NCBI GenBank assembly: GCA_015501055.1 | Contig: JADNYV010000443.1 | Span: 1 to 28,227, forward strand | Length of the DNA: 28,227 nt | Direction: 5' to 3' | Source of the DNA: Mucidula mucida | Taxonomy: Eukaryota; Basidiomycota; Agaricomycetes; Agaricales; Physalacriaceae | Part shown: one piece after another, positions 9,145-21,618 of the stretch | Layout: each line of letters starts with the position of its first letter | Numbering within the stretch: the stretch's first letter is position 1 | Notes under the pieces: generated by a model | Told to the model about the DNA's origin: nothing | The model's input: the letters and a program-made list of their open reading frames with translations, nothing else | Databases searched by the model: none | Position numbers and translations under genes: made by a program

Positions 9145-12100
9145 TTTACTGTAGCAAGTTGAGTATATGGACTTTGTAATCTATTGAGGATTTCTTGGGC
9201 AACTTATGGGAAGGAGTAAAACGTACCACGAGTATGGAACGCAGTTATGAAAAACTCAGGCCCTACGCGATCCACTCGGAAGTGGCAAGAATAGGTGGCT
9301 GTTTATCTCGCCAAATCCCTGACCTTCTGCCGGACGTCGCTCACACTTCGGCGGGATGGTGTTTTTCGTGCCAGTGAATCGCGGAGACTCGGCGAATTGG
9401 ACCACAATGAGCGCTTGCCTCTCGTTTTCACAATGGCGTGGACTGCGGGTGAAGTGTCGTAGGTTCTAAGTATGTGAATCTACTATCATTAGTTGCCTCG
9501 AGGTGGGCCTTGCTCCCGCGCGAACACTAAGACAACGGCGTAGAAAGTGTGGGGTGAGAAATAAAAGGGTATAGTTCCTAACCGCCGAAAAGACATGGGC
9601 CAGACGCTACGCCCCATGCAATAATCAGCCGTCGCAAGTTTGGACAAACATCGGTTCTTAGTCTGGTGCCGTGTTCTAAGATGGGAGGTATCATTAAGTC
9701 TCAACACTTACAGTAATAACGTACTTCAGGTTGAAACAATCGTACCGCCGCAGAACAAGCGCAGTATCCGACTTCATCCCCACGCAGGCGGTGTCCACCA
9801 TCGCATCGATACCTAGTCCTTCTCCGATATCCCCTCTGGCGCCATTTTCAGGCTCCGCAACAGAGAACGAGGGATGCAATCTCACCCGAGTTCGACGGAG
9901 CTGTAAATTTTTAGGCAGATCGAGACAGCAGTCACTAAATGCCACCCATTGAGGACAGCCGAACCTAACAGTTGGAAATGGATGTCGAATGGGGAGCGGG
10001 GTTGTGATAAATTCCCTTACATATGAAATTTCCTAGACGGGTACTTACAAGACACGGAGACCAACAGCACCAGCATCTCCGAACAAGGGAAGTTGCGAAC
10101 CTTATAGTACGGAGGCGCACGCACATGCGAAGCGAGTGACGCATGAGTAGTTTTATTCTTCTTTGATTGGATAAAGAAGCCATAACAGAACCACGAGATG
10201 GGCCTACAGGAACCGCCGCTAGTTGGGTGGCGTTAAGCTTTGTTCGTGCAGATTGCCGAATAATAATCGTCGAATCAGTATCCTATTGTCCCAGGGAAAG
10301 CTTCGGGTAACTGCGGCAAAACAGGCAGGGCGGAGAGCGGAGAAACGCTGCTGGCTGTATGCAGCATGATATGCCAGGGACCCCTTCAGGATAGTCGTAG
10401 CGTAGACGGCCCACCATGCGAATGGAAAGCGAGAGGCGGTGCTACCAAATCGGGACTTGCTGACGCGTACAATGCAAAATCAATAGTGGTAAATAACGCG
10501 CTCCTTTCCACGAGGATGCCTGACTTGAACGAGCATCGACGACCGCGTGTACGGTTCATGTTCTGGATCTAGGTGTTTGCCGTCAGTAACAGCTGCTTCC
10601 CTTCCATCAATTGCTCTCGAACTGGAAACTGTCGGTGACAGTGCACAACGCGTGGCAACTTCGACAAACTGATATCTCACAGTGGGATTATACGACCCCC
10701 AATAAGCTCCGTCCGATATTACCTCCTTTTCCATGCTGAAAGGTTTGATTGCAATCCCACATCATAAGGATGATGTTCTACATGACGACTCACAGCTATT
10801 CTCTTCATTTTACTGCTTTATAGGAAAGTGCCGAAAGGAAGGCTCCCGCGTTACCTCACAGCTAGGACTATTCTAGACGATATCGAATTCCCTTTATTCC
10901 TCGTGTGTTGTTCATCGTTTTCGACACTGGGGTTGCGACTCGGCGTCATGAATTCTGTTGATCATTCGCGCGATCAATTCGAAATCCCTTTCCAGACGTG
11001 CTATTGAGCGTGTTCTACAATGGTCGGCATGTTTGTTAGCTGCACTGTTTTTTTTCTCGACGTAATGGTATGTTTACGAACCGTCTCACTGTGTTCGGCC
11101 TCGCCCAAGGGTTGTCTAGTAAGTCCGGTTCCTGTATGGAATCATCATGCAAACCTACCCGTCTTCAGGTCTATAATCGTCGCTAACGGCCGGCCCATAC
11201 AACCGCCGCTTTTCGTCCCCGCAGTTCCAATTATGTCACTCATCCTCGATAAACGTCAATGAAGAGGACTTGTCAAGCTCCTCGTTTCGAGCTTGTCAAG
11301 GCAAGGCGGAGCAGGGATAAGTCTCCTTTCTTTGCCCTGTAAGACGGCTCCTAGTCGTCTCATGCAATTCGCTGCCTATCGATGCCCCCGCGAATTGTCT
11401 GACTGTCCAGCAACAGAACAGACTCATTGGGGTTCGGACCCATGTGAAGCGAGCCATCGTGTTCATAGCGTAAGCATCTGAAAGAAGGAAGTCCAACAAG
11501 TTTTAACATGCATACCAAGTGGATGAACCAATAATGCACGCGATGACCGGTGGTCTAGTAACTCACCAAGTCGAGTAGAATGCATGCGTCTGATGATCCG
11601 GAGTTATCGATATATCTAACCAAGTGCTTCTGTGAGCAATTGCTTTTTTTGTCAGATCTTGTTCTAAAATCCTCATCCCGAATGGGGTTTACTGACCACC
11701 TCTTGCGTCTAATCGATACACTGCCGAATCATTTCCGGTCGCTCACCTCACTCCCGAATCGCGTAATCCGTAGTGGCATGAAGACGTGTACAACGTGAAG
11801 GTAGCGGCAAGTACCTCTTTGGAGTTCGCGAGTTCTACTGAGTAGGAAAATGTGCTGACAGCTGTTCAAAAGCAAGATCTGAAGTACGCTGGTGGAAGTT
11901 ATCCGAGATCAATTGTGTTTGTCTCCCGCGCCCATCGCTCCTCAAGTACCATGCAAGTAGTGCCGGTCGCAGGTTCTGTGTGTACCAATGCGAACTCTAT
12001 TCCACATGGCTCTAATGCACCTCTTGGGTATCTCTGCGGCTGATCTTATTTACCGTTTGCAGCTATGTTGAGTTCTTGTAGCGCATAGCTTCATCTTAAC

Positions 12101-13425
12101 ATCCAGGACGTCCTCGCGTGCATTCTCGGCTTCCACTGTACTCAATTATACCTTTCGTACAAGCGTACCATGGTATTACGGCGACTCAGTACATCATGAA
12201 AGATGCATTGGTCGAAACATCTTTGTTATCATCTGCGTTCCGACCTCAGCCCTCATCGCTGATCCGCCGCCCGCCGTCGATACGATGCCTGATCCTGGTG
12301 CTGATGGAGCCTGCGATGCGCGGCTTTGCTTGGATACGTCGGGGCCTAATACGTGTCTAAGTCGCGGTTTGAATATACGTTGACATTCGTCGCTTATGTA
12401 GTAGTGCCACGGAGCGGTTCCCGCGATACACACACAAAACCGACGCAGACAGCATTGAGAACGCGTGCCAGCTGTCATATCTGTGAACCTTTGTTCAATC
12501 GGCGCAGAGTGCGAAGCCACAGGAAATGGGTTGTACGAATAGAGGGCTCCAAAACGTGCGGGCGCTGTAGATGTACGGTAAGATCAAGTCCGCATCGAGC
12601 TTGGCCGAGGAAGAGCTTCATACTATGCTAACTGACTTTTTTTTTGTCTTGGACGGCCACGGCACGTCGGAAAACGCGATTTCTCACAGAGGAGGACCGA
12701 TTTCAAAGAAATGAAGTTAAGAAACCCCTTCGTATTCTTCACGAATTCTTCCAGGTGACCTGTGTCAATTCACTGGAACAACTGACGAATAAGTTGCTCG
12801 ATTACTGGTGTATACCGCGGAAGCGACCGAGTTAATAATCGATAATCAGAGTCATGTCAAATCAAAAAAGAGCAGAACTTGAGAGATGCTCGGCGTACCG
12901 AAATACCCGGAAATCTTGAGGCAGAAGACGACCGCACGAACGGTCCCCACTATGTACAACTGATGAACTTTACGACGATCGTACACCAAGATTTTCAAGA
13001 CTGTCTCATGCTTGCATCAGTGCTTCGTACGCGTCAAACAGACGCTCGGTCTGGATGGACTCATTCGAGTTATGTTTCTCCGACACTTCGTCTATGAGTT
13101 CCACACATTTGGTTCGTTCCTAGTATCTTTGCACGGATTATAAGTATCACGAGTCTGCCACGGCTGGACTAAACGGGACTGACATCCTGAGTGAGTATCT
13201 CACTGGTACTTCTCTTCATATTTCTATGTCGGACTGACTGATGGATTGTGGCGAGCTCGTGATCGCCCTATAAGATTGAACACCAATTCTACCAACTCTG
13301 ACTTTTTTCAGCGGGAGAAAGCTTCTGCGTCACATTTTCTGCGACATGGTCAAACAATCCAGGCAACATCTCAGGGAATCAGAGCGATTCGGACTAGGAA
13401 CAGGTTACTACAGCTGCGCCGGAGA
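9145..13425. other. Gene-poor stretch with only weak open frames
   Basis: I see no recognisable gene, RNA or transposon domain in these 4.3 kb. Open frames are short and scattered over all six frames. The best are a minus-strand frame at 10480-10734 (listed separately) and one at 9694-9945. GT and AG sites occur, but exons cannot be linked with confidence. A small hairpin (CAAGCTC, 8-nt loop, GAGCTTG) lies near 11270-11295. Confidence 0.4.
10480..10734 (-). CDS. Short hypothetical ORF
   Basis: An 84-codon frame opens with a true ATG (MEKEVISDGAYWGSYNPTVR) and ends in a basic, aromatic C-terminus (MLVQVRHPRGKERVIYHY). No domain, signal peptide or membrane segment is visible. The frame is somewhat protein-like but the length is within chance expectation, and no neighbouring exon supports it. 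Confidence 0.2.
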   Translation of the reverse strand: MEKEVISDGAYWGSYNPTVRYQFVEVATRCALSPTVSSSRAIDGREAAVTDGKHLDPEHEPYTRSSMLVQVRHPRGKERVIYHY

Positions 13426-13653
13426 ATGAAAGTCTCCATTAGTATGATGCTTCTTCTTCTCCTGGTAGCTATGACCTTATTCCCTTTGGGCTACTGCTCG
13501 GCCTGTGCAGATGACGCTGTATTCGGAGCCAGTAGTAGAAACGACCTGATCTCAATTCAAGCGCCACAATGTGAACTTCATTGGAACAGCTCGGGGCCTC
13601 GGGAGCTTATATTACTGCAGTCTAGCTCATATAACAGACTTGAGCCAAAATAA
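13426..13653 (+). CDS. Candidate small secreted protein
   Basis: The ATG at 13426 opens a classic signal peptide (MKVSISMMLLLLLVAMTLF) followed by PLGYCSACADDAVFGA, so cleavage would fall near residues 24-27. The mature part is about 50 residues with a few Cys and no recognised domain. The frame is also open upstream, where the sequence is basic and not signal-like, so the inner ATG is preferred. Small secreted proteins are common in basidiomycetes, but a chance hydrophobic run in a short ORF is a serious alternative. Confidence 0.3.
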   Translation: MKVSISMMLLLLLVAMTLFPLGYCSACADDAVFGASSRNDLISIQAPQCELHWNSSGPRELILLQSSSYNRLEPK

Positions 13654-13866
13654 CAAGACCTTGTAACCGCATGCTAGCAAACCTCGCGCATGATTCTGGA
13701 TCAACGTTTGTTCTGTTATCGCAAATCCGTTTCTTGCGACACGGATAGCGACGTAAAATTTCGAGTGATAAATAGTTACGGAGAGCAAGAACCACCACCC
13801 TTCCTTGAGACATATGCAGTCGTATGACAGCTGAAAAAATGGACTCTACGGAGAGACGAAGAGACA

Positions 13867-14277
13867 TCAGCTCGTAACGAGTCGCATGCCAGAAAACTCT
13901 AAGGTATAGTCTAGATCTCCATCAGAGCACACTGAAGCGTTTCGTTGGATACCCTGGTCGAGGGCACCATCACGCCATACCTTCCTGCGCCAATCTGCTA
14001 GGGAGGGGTACAATTCAACCTCCGTGGAAGAGTGTGTCGACTCCGGATGAGTGGCATACCCGTAAGGCTGGATTTCCCGCGTCAAGCGGAGTCCGAAAGA
14101 AGTAGCCGCATGAGGGAAGGATGTACATGCCGTACGCCCAACCCGCGGTGAACCAGACCAGAGACGAACCGCATGTGGTGCGAGGAACGGCACAGCTACC
14201 ACGTCTATCAACAAGAGCCGGAGTCTGGGATCCGCATCGGGCTCAGAAACACTGCCACCGTCAGACGATTGCTGCAA
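13867..14277 (-). other. Long open frame without a start codon, possible exon
   Basis: This frame is open for about 137 codons and uses mixed, coding-like codons, including REIQPYGYATHPESTHSSTE and LADWRRKVWRDGALDQG. It has no ATG near its beginning, so it could be only an internal or terminal exon. No family is recognised and no partner exon was found. Confidence 0.25.
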
Positions 14278-17200
14278 CGATTAAATTTCGCTTACTAGAT
14301 CCGAGTCGATTTTAGTATGCGGGAAGTACCAGCTCGTCGTCAGATTGAGCACCATACGATCTGATTAGAAGCATTTGAGCACATACTCGTGGATAAGATT
14401 CAAAGCTGTATGACGCAGAAGAAAACGCAGCGCGCTTTGAGTAAAGCATGGTCATTAACTTCATGACAACGGAGCCCAGGTGGATCCCACGTTGAAGAAG
14501 ATCCTGGAGAAATGCGACTGGACACGAGTAGATGTTGCGGCGCGTCCGGGATAATCAAAGCCGTTATCATTTTCCAAGTTAGAGCTAGGGCCTGCGCCGG
14601 GATTAACCTATGAAAGGAGAAACGAGGGAGGGTTGACGGAAGGCGAGAAGCGCTGTGTCAGTCCAGCCTCATGCATTGGCGATGAAAAGGTGCTGCCACC
14701 ATTACAGCAGTCATCTAGGAAGGAACCTTGTCGAGAAGATACTGAGATGCTCCGGAGTGATATGTCTAGCATTGACGTGGCGGAAACTGTCCCAATGCAG
14801 CAAGTCCGAGATTACGAGTTACTTCGAGCCGGAGGAAGGCTGCGGCAGGACAGCTACTGCATAACCTCACGGGGAGATAGAAGACAGCGAGAAGACACCG
14901 TCACGCGAAGAGTTTGAGCTCGTGATCCGATACAAGTCTGTCCAAGCAAGGAAGCGTTCAAACAACAGGTAAGCTCCCACAATACAGATGGGGAAGGCTG
15001 ACGGCATATTCGTGTCCAAAGTCTGTGGTGGAGAGCTTGATTGACGTGTTCGTGGAAAATCAGACCAAAAACACCGAACCAAAAGGGATTCACAAAGCAA
15101 AAGGAGAGACACTCAAAGCGCGTTATTTGGCGCTATTGTCCTGAGCACGTGGACTTCCACAACGCGCACTATCAACGTTTTCAATGCATGGCTCTCTCGA
15201 CGACAAGGGAACGGCCCTCGATTCACTTTATGGCCTGGGCTTTCGCTCACGCTCTGACTCTGCGCTTCCTCTGCTTCCCTTGAACACTATCCGACCTGAA
15301 GAACTGCTGGCGGAATGACCTCGGTTTGGCTTGATGGCCCTACTCTCCTTTTCTTGGAAACTTGCGCTATCCGCTGCACTGCATACATTTTAATACGTGA
15401 CGAGCCGCGACCGCCTTCATCTAGAGCACTTCCACCATCTTCAGGCATGCCTCACACTCCTTGTTTGACGGCGCGACAAGAACCTCAATCACCGTGTTTA
15501 TGTCGTACATCGTCAAGTTACTCGAAACGATGTGTTCATCACTGCTAGGGCTGCTGACCGCAGGATAGCACTTGCGGACGCCTGGTGATTTGCTCGAATG
15601 AAACCTTAAACGCATCAAAGGGCTGTTGTCTCGATTCCTGAGGTGAGATGTGGCTATGTTTTATTTACACGCTGCTGAGGCATGATCAGCCCGTGCGGAC
15701 GACATCCCCTCGATTGTCGTGCTGTGCTTCCCGGATGGTTTAGTACTTACTTGATGCAATCCAGCCCCCGGTGGCACGCAGATAGAAACGGTCCTGAAAT
15801 AAATAGGCGTGCAAGTCTGAGAAGCACTGACTGATCTCGGTCTCGTTGGGGTCGGACAAGCACCGGATGCTGTGCTTCGTTGATGCCGTCACACCCACCA
15901 ATAGTGTGACCGCGGCTCTCGCCAGATAGTGATTAGATTGCTCGCGGTTCCTCGTATTCACATCATGACTATGATTCCAGGGACATGCACCGATAAGGCG
16001 CGTCGAGCTTCATGCGATCTCAGCTGCTCGGTGCGCGAACGTCGGTGAGCTGGTCGCAAGTCCGCACTGCGCCACAATCATGTGGCGCGTCGTTTGTCGT
16101 CGTGCCCATCTGGCTACATTGAACTCCACGTCCGCGCCGCGTCATGTCTATGCACGGGGCGACCGTCTGGGTTTGAACTTTGAACCTGTATCCACTGATG
16201 GTATCGTAAGTATTCATTGCTGCATCCACTTTCACCGATATCCGAACGTGTGAGCTCATACTATGCGTCGCTGTCTACCTCACATACGCCTTCATCAATA
16301 CTATCTTCATCGGACCTTGTTTGATCCACGCGCTTTCCATCATTCCTCGTAACGCTATTGAGTATGTAGGACTCGACATAAGCGGCCCGAATTCCTTGCA
16401 ATACCTCCGTCTGCTCCGCTCCGCGGCTGTGCTTGATATGGCTTTCGTATACACGTGGATCTTTCCTTGTTCGGTTAGACTGCATCACCACTAGGCAGTA
16501 CGTTAGCCGACGCCTAGTTCAAACCTTTGTAGTGACTTTGATAGAGGCGTAGGTCTCACATTCATTTAGTGGCGCAAAGGAGCCATGTGTAAAGATTAAT
16601 ACGATATATACAGCCATCAATTTTGATTTCGATGAGGCTTAGATTCGCCGCCGGGTAGCGTCGAGACGGGAAAAAACAATCTAGTCTGTAAAAGACATCC
16701 AGGGAGTGCATCGTGTGATGAGCCCACTCCAATAAGAATACTGACTCGTATATCGAATTGCAGGAAAGCACCATTGAAGCATTACGACGCCATGGACACG
16801 AGTGAGTGATTGAATTCGCAGCTCGGATGTGGCGTCGTCGCATACAGGTCCAGGCAAACTAAACACACCCGCAGTGGAGACGGGGACGGTGGATTAGTGC
16901 CGAGGAATGGAAGGAGCACGGCTTCAGCTACATCGTGATGCAACGGCGAACGATCAAACAGGTATGCGGGTAACAGACACCTTGAGTCGGGCGAGTGCCC
17001 GGGCACTGATGGTGTTACACGGGACAATGGCGTACACAGGATAGTTAGTCAGTTTATGGGCCGTTGATTTTGGATCCGGGGAGGATGTAGTAGGTCATGG
17101 ATCCTTTGTTCGGGTATGGGGTACACACAACTGTTCATACCAGCGGACACCGGGAGAAGATCAAGTTCAACTTGGTTAGCCAACAGCTTAGTTTCAGTTC

Positions 17201-19399
17201 CCAGACGAGTATAGGTTCAGGTGTGTGGTGCCTCCCAAGCAAATGTATCAGAGTTCCAAGCTGAAGTAGGTTGATCGATAAGAGTGAAGAAGAGCAAGAC
17301 ATCGGAAAGATCTGACAGGTAAAGAACAATCCTCCCGTTCGAACATTGGAAGGCGCCCAGACTATACATAGTGAACGTCCTTGGTCAAAGCAGGAACGTG
17401 ATGCTGTTGATTTGTTTGCCCTTGTTTATCTCAGAACGAGTTAACTTGTTCAAAAGTTCTCAGACTAGTACTTATTGCGAGCCACATGTCGTAGTACCCA
17501 AAGCAGGCCTTTCACCGCTCTGACGTCTCGCAATTCCCACTCCCATGGCATCTACTGTCCAATTTCATGCGGCGGGTTCCTCCCTAGCCTCTCCCGGTCC
17601 TGCGAACTTGAGAATCAAACCGCTTGCACGGTCCGACGGGTTTTGCGCTGTCCGCATTCGCCAAGTGCGCCAAGGTCCGGGGCTATACTATACCTCTCCA
17701 TTCAATCAAAGTCCCAGGAAGAGTCTTTCGCTTGATCTTCATCTTTGTTAACTTCTCGATCGATATCATGATTTACACCAGAGTAATAAGTACTATATAA
17801 TCATATAGCTCATCGGCGCGCGGGAGTGATATTTGGGATCCCCGTCGAGTTCGACTGTCAATCACGTCTGTCCTATGATCTATCTTTGCGCGTCATCACC
17901 CATTTGACAACGTGTTACTTATTGATTCGGTTACAGGGTGCGTGCAAGCGCGCGCTCGCGTCTTTGTTCTCCATCGGATATTATTGCGGCGCAAACGGAG
18001 TGGAAAGAGAAAATTCTGGGGTCATGACGAAAGCGGAAGAAGAATGAATTAATCATGAATACGTAGTGTGCCTGGTCCTGTTGTCGGATCCGAAGGCGAA
18101 AGGCCTAGAGAGTTTCGTGTGCGCCAGTGTGTTACAGTACTTGATCTTTGTTCAATGCCTTTTTTTCATTTCCACTGCACTCGGGATGGTGAGGTTTACT
18201 TACTCGGGCGAGGCAGGTCAGAGTTAACGTTCATCATGATCTTGTCGTGACAGTTCTTTGAAAGTGTGCGATGACTAGCACCGGTTAGCAGAGTTACCGA
18301 AATAAGCGAACAAACAAGAGACCGTCGGCGTCTGTTTTGCATCCGCTTCCATTGCCAACTCGTATGCGTGAAGTTCTTTTTCCTTCTGGTCATCACAACA
18401 ACGAAAACTCATGGTGGTTCTTCCGAGTCAATTGTCCATTCCGTTTGTTTACTCACCCCCTTCCCCTCACATGGAGCACAATCTTCTTCGTTCCTATTTT
18501 ATCGCATTTGGCAATCAACGTCACTCTGGGGATTCCTCTCTCCTGCTCCTGAGCGCCCCGGGAGATGGAGCGAATGTCATTTATTGAGGGGGGAGAGTTG
18601 AATAGGGCTGATCACCGCGGCTAGACTGACCGCCCTTGCTCGCTTACCCGCCGCCAACTCAAATAGCTGTAAGGCAACAAACAAGGCTCGCGAAGGAATG
18701 GAGGCAACCCAGCCCCGTGTAGGGCTGGCCGTCTCGGCACTTGCCGTTCCCCCCATCTAGTCACGCTGGTGACGGAGAAGAACGACGACAGATTTCGTAA
18801 GCGCTCGTAGCTGTTAATCAGGCTGCACCTTCGCGGGTGTGGTGGAAAAAGAAACGCCACCATCCGAATTCGAGAGAGAAGGCAAGGCGTGGGTGGTCGT
18901 GATGGGTCATCATGGAATTTGTCGAGCGTTGTTCTCGGAGTGACGCGGGCTCAATATCGCTGTTCTTAGGCCTTCGTCCAAGTTCACCCAGCCACTAAGA
19001 CCGGTTAAATATGATATGATTTAGAGCGGGATGCATGGGGTATCCGGGCCCGCCTTCAAATTTTTCAGATTGTCATGCCACAGAATAGGGTTCATATGGC
19101 ATATGCACGCGAATTCTTTAAGCGCCAGCCCATCCCTCTCTAAACAAAACGCCATCTCAAAGGGGAACAAAAGACATTTGATTACATTGCGATGTCTTCT
19201 TCTCCTGCGCAACACATTACCCAACGTAACCCAAGTAAGTATACTAAATAATAAAGCTGTAGAGATACATGAATAATTGCAGTGCGATCGATGTGTGGGT
19301 GTCCAAAAAATGTGGCGTGTGGTGATGATGCTAATAAGTAAGTATGCGGAGAACGGCAATGTATCGTAAGAACATGAATGGGCATAAACAATGAAACAA
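14278..19399. other. Gene-poor stretch, about 5.1 kb
   Basis: No gene is supported here. Open frames such as 14633-14917 (+) and 17545-17751 (+) are under 100 codons and show no domain, and no terminal repeats, reverse transcriptase or transposase motifs were recognised. The last few hundred bases before 19400 probably contain the 3' untranslated region of the cyclin gene; long minus-strand frames at 19021-19554 overlap its end and have no coding support. Confidence 0.4.
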
Positions 19400-20937
19400 C
19401 TATGAACGGCGGTAGAACGCAACGCCAGGTGGGCCCGCGTTGGCAAACGGCGCATAGACTGGCTGCGGGTGCTGAAGCGGAGGAAGCTCAACGGCTTGCA
19501 CAAGAGGTGGAGGTGGCGACATGGGAGACGACTGCGGACAGGTTGTAGTAACATATTGCGGATGGTGATACATCAACTTCCCTCTCAACGTGTAAAAGTA
19601 GAGATTCTCGGGAGTGGAAACAGGCTCACGCCTGCAGGCGGAGACGAGCGTGGGCGGTGCGAGTGGGGACGAGAAGGCTGGCGACGGGTGGGCTGATATC
19701 CTTGTAGGAGAAGTGCCGTCATACGCGGGAGAAAAGCGCGACGGCGAGTCCAACGACATGCGGCCAAAGCCTTCCAATGCAGTTGTGGAGATTTTAGGAA
19801 GCTTCACCTTGACTGGCGCGGGTGAGAAGGCAGTCTCCGCGCTGCGCTTTCCAATTCCCTCGTACGCGCTAACGGCGTTGGGGATCTGAAGCGGAGGGAG
19901 CTGACTATGGTGAGGGCTCATCTTCCTCGTCCTCACGCGATGTGGACTTGTACTCCGAGCACGTCCAGATCGTCGTCCCTTGGCCTTCTCTTTTGCCAAC
20001 ACAAGTCCTTTCAACACCCACAGCCACTTTTCGTAAGAGCGCTTGTCGACGTACAAGTCGTAATCGACACCCTGCAGAAATTCGCGTTCCATTCGGTTGA
20101 CTTCCGTGAGGGAAATGCCAGAGACGTCCGACCAAGTGCGGTTCGTGTACGTGTTGCTAGAACGAACGTCAGCTGAAGACAAATTGATGAATGACGAGAA
20201 GACATACTCGTCAAGAAATTTGTTCGCCATCATTAGACCCGCCACTGCGATCCTAAATTCGCTACCTGGCTGCGCCTCATTACCACTACCCTTTTCGCGT
20301 CCTTTCAAGCGGTAAATGTAGTGCAACGCGAGCACGATGACTGAATGCGAGACTTGGGTAGTCTCGAGCAGCTTTTGCATAAAGCGCACAAAATTTGGCG
20401 AGGCGCAGAGTTGAAGTGGTGCGCGAGAGAACCAAAGGTAACAAATCATCTCGCAAGTTTTCTCCGCGATAAACTGCGCAGAGCGCGTCTCGCGCCAGTC
20501 AATGGTGAATGTGGGTTGCTGGGGAGGCTCTACCGCGATGGGGGAGGGCACATATGATCGAAGTGGCTCGTCATCTGGCGGTGTCACTAAGAAAGAGTCA
20601 ATTGATAAATCATTGTTTGAAAGAAAGTAAGCGTACGCGGACTGGACATGTGGCGGACAGATATCTGATGGTCAAACTGCGCTAGCGAAGGCAGCGTTGG
20701 ACGCGGAGCATTGTAGTACTCGTACTGGGGTAGAGCCCGCCGCTCAAAAGCGCCAGTCAATGGAGGGGTCAAAGGCATAGATGTCGACGCGTCATCAAAG
20801 TACAAGTCCTTCGGGGCGGCGTAAGCAGGTGGGTACTGAGTCGTGCTCGTCGTCGTCGGATACATCTTGGACGCTGTGCTCGTCGGCGGCGGCTGTAGCG
20901 CGTACATGAGTTCGTTAGGTAGGGGCGCGATGGCCAT
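19400..20937 (-). CDS. Pho80/PCL-family cyclin
   Basis: Cyclins of this family bind Pho85-type cyclin-dependent kinases and control phosphate and nutrient signalling or polarity. Exons are 20937-20637, 20586-20208 and 20156-19400, joined in phase by GT-AG introns of 50 and 51 nt, giving 478 residues. The ATG at 20937 sits in CACAATGGCC. The N-terminal 120 residues are Pro/Ser/Thr-rich. The cyclin box covers about residues 125-270, with FIAEKTCEMICYLWFSR, VSHSVIVLALHYIYRLKGRE, the signature AGLMMANKFLDDNTYTNRTW across the second junction, and GISLTEVNRMEREFLQGVDY. After the box come a basic segment (KGRRSGRARSTSPHRVRTRK) and a long Pro/Ser-rich tail with many SP and TP sites. The gene appears intact. 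Which PCL subfamily it belongs to cannot be decided from the sequence alone. Confidence 0.9.
20157..20207 (-). other. Stop-free 51-nt intron inside the cyclin box
   Basis: The second cyclin intron starts GTATGT and ends TTCTAG, is 51 nt long (a multiple of three) and has no in-frame stop. Removing it restores the conserved KFLDDNTYTN. Retaining it would insert 17 residues into the cyclin box without breaking the frame. Confidence 0.75.
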
Positions 20938-21178
20938 TGTGGCAGAAACACGCAAAGATGGAGAAATAATAACAAGTCAAGAAGGCCGCCATGGATTAGA
21001 GAGTCGATATTTAAAACACGGGTGACGGAAGAGGAGGAAGACAGACCGCTTTCCCAAAACGGAAGGGATGCGATCTGCTGTTTGCACCTCGTAGTCTGAA
21101 CAGGGGCCGATCCTTGCTATATTGAGCAGATGTGTCTGTAAAAAACTCAAAAGATTTGGTGGCGGCATTCCGGCATGA

Positions 21179-21200
21179 GGGGAATCCCCAGGGATTCCCC
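21179..21200. repeat. Perfect 10-bp inverted repeat
   Basis: GGGGAATCCC, a two-base spacer CA, then GGGATTCCCC. It lies 11 bases beyond the stop of the hypothetical ORF at 21211 and about 240 bases upstream of the cyclin ATG, so it could be a cyclin promoter element or a 3'-end hairpin of the upstream gene. AGGGG resembles a stress-response element core. Confidence 0.7.
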
Positions 21201-21210
21201 ATAGCCTTGT

Positions 21211-21618
21211 CTACTTTTTCGCTGAGTCACCCATCAACTTTCCTTTTACAGCCACTACTTCCTGCGGTATTTGACCCTTCGCCTCAACAATTTGCTCTGT
21301 TTCTCCTTTCAAACTGAACGTAACGACTTTGAGCAACGGGTCTGGCTCTCCTCCTCGGCGTGCACACCAGAGATGCAGATGCGGTGATTTCCCTAGTACA
21401 GTAGCCCTTTCTTGATCTCCTAGTAGTCTTCTGCCTTCATTGAACTGCCCCATGCGCTTCAACAGGAGACGAGACATAGCATTCCATTCCGCCTTTACGG
21501 ATATCCATCTACGGCCGCGCCACACATTATTATCCCTAACCTTCCATCTCGCGCCTTCAATTTTCAAACCCCTTTCATCTGTTGTTGTCCCTTCACAATG
21601 TGGACTTGCAAATTCCAC
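21211..21618 (-). CDS. Hypothetical protein, N-terminus uncertain
   Basis: The family is not recognised. The frame is open for 135 codons and reads as a basic, globular-looking protein (RGRRWISVKAEWNAMSRLLL; KSPHLHLWCARRGGEPDPLL; EQIVEAKGQIPQEVVAVKGK) ending in TAG at 21211. The first codon of the open stretch is GTG, and the first true ATG (MSRLLLKRMGQF) lies about one third of the way in. The start is therefore either that ATG or in an upstream exon; TTTGCAG at about 21635-21629 is a possible acceptor. It lies upstream of the cyclin on the same strand. Confidence 0.45.
   Translation of the reverse strand: MEFASPHCEGTTTDERGLKIEGARWKVRDNNVWRGRRWISVKAEWNAMSRLLLKRMGQFNEGRRLLGDQERATVLGKSPHLHLWCARRGGEPDPLLKVVTFSLKGETEQIVEAKGQIPQEVVAVKGKLMGDSAKK

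Noticed and set aside
11267..11297. Repeated CTTGTCAAG with a small hairpin, considered as a transposon end
   Set aside because: The arms are only seven bases, with no element or target-site duplication around them.
19021..19554. 177-codon minus-strand open frame overlapping the end of the cyclin gene
   Set aside because: It starts inside the cyclin's last exon in another frame, is rich in His, Ser, Cys and Arg with no domain, and runs into the likely 3' untranslated region. I treat it as a shadow frame.
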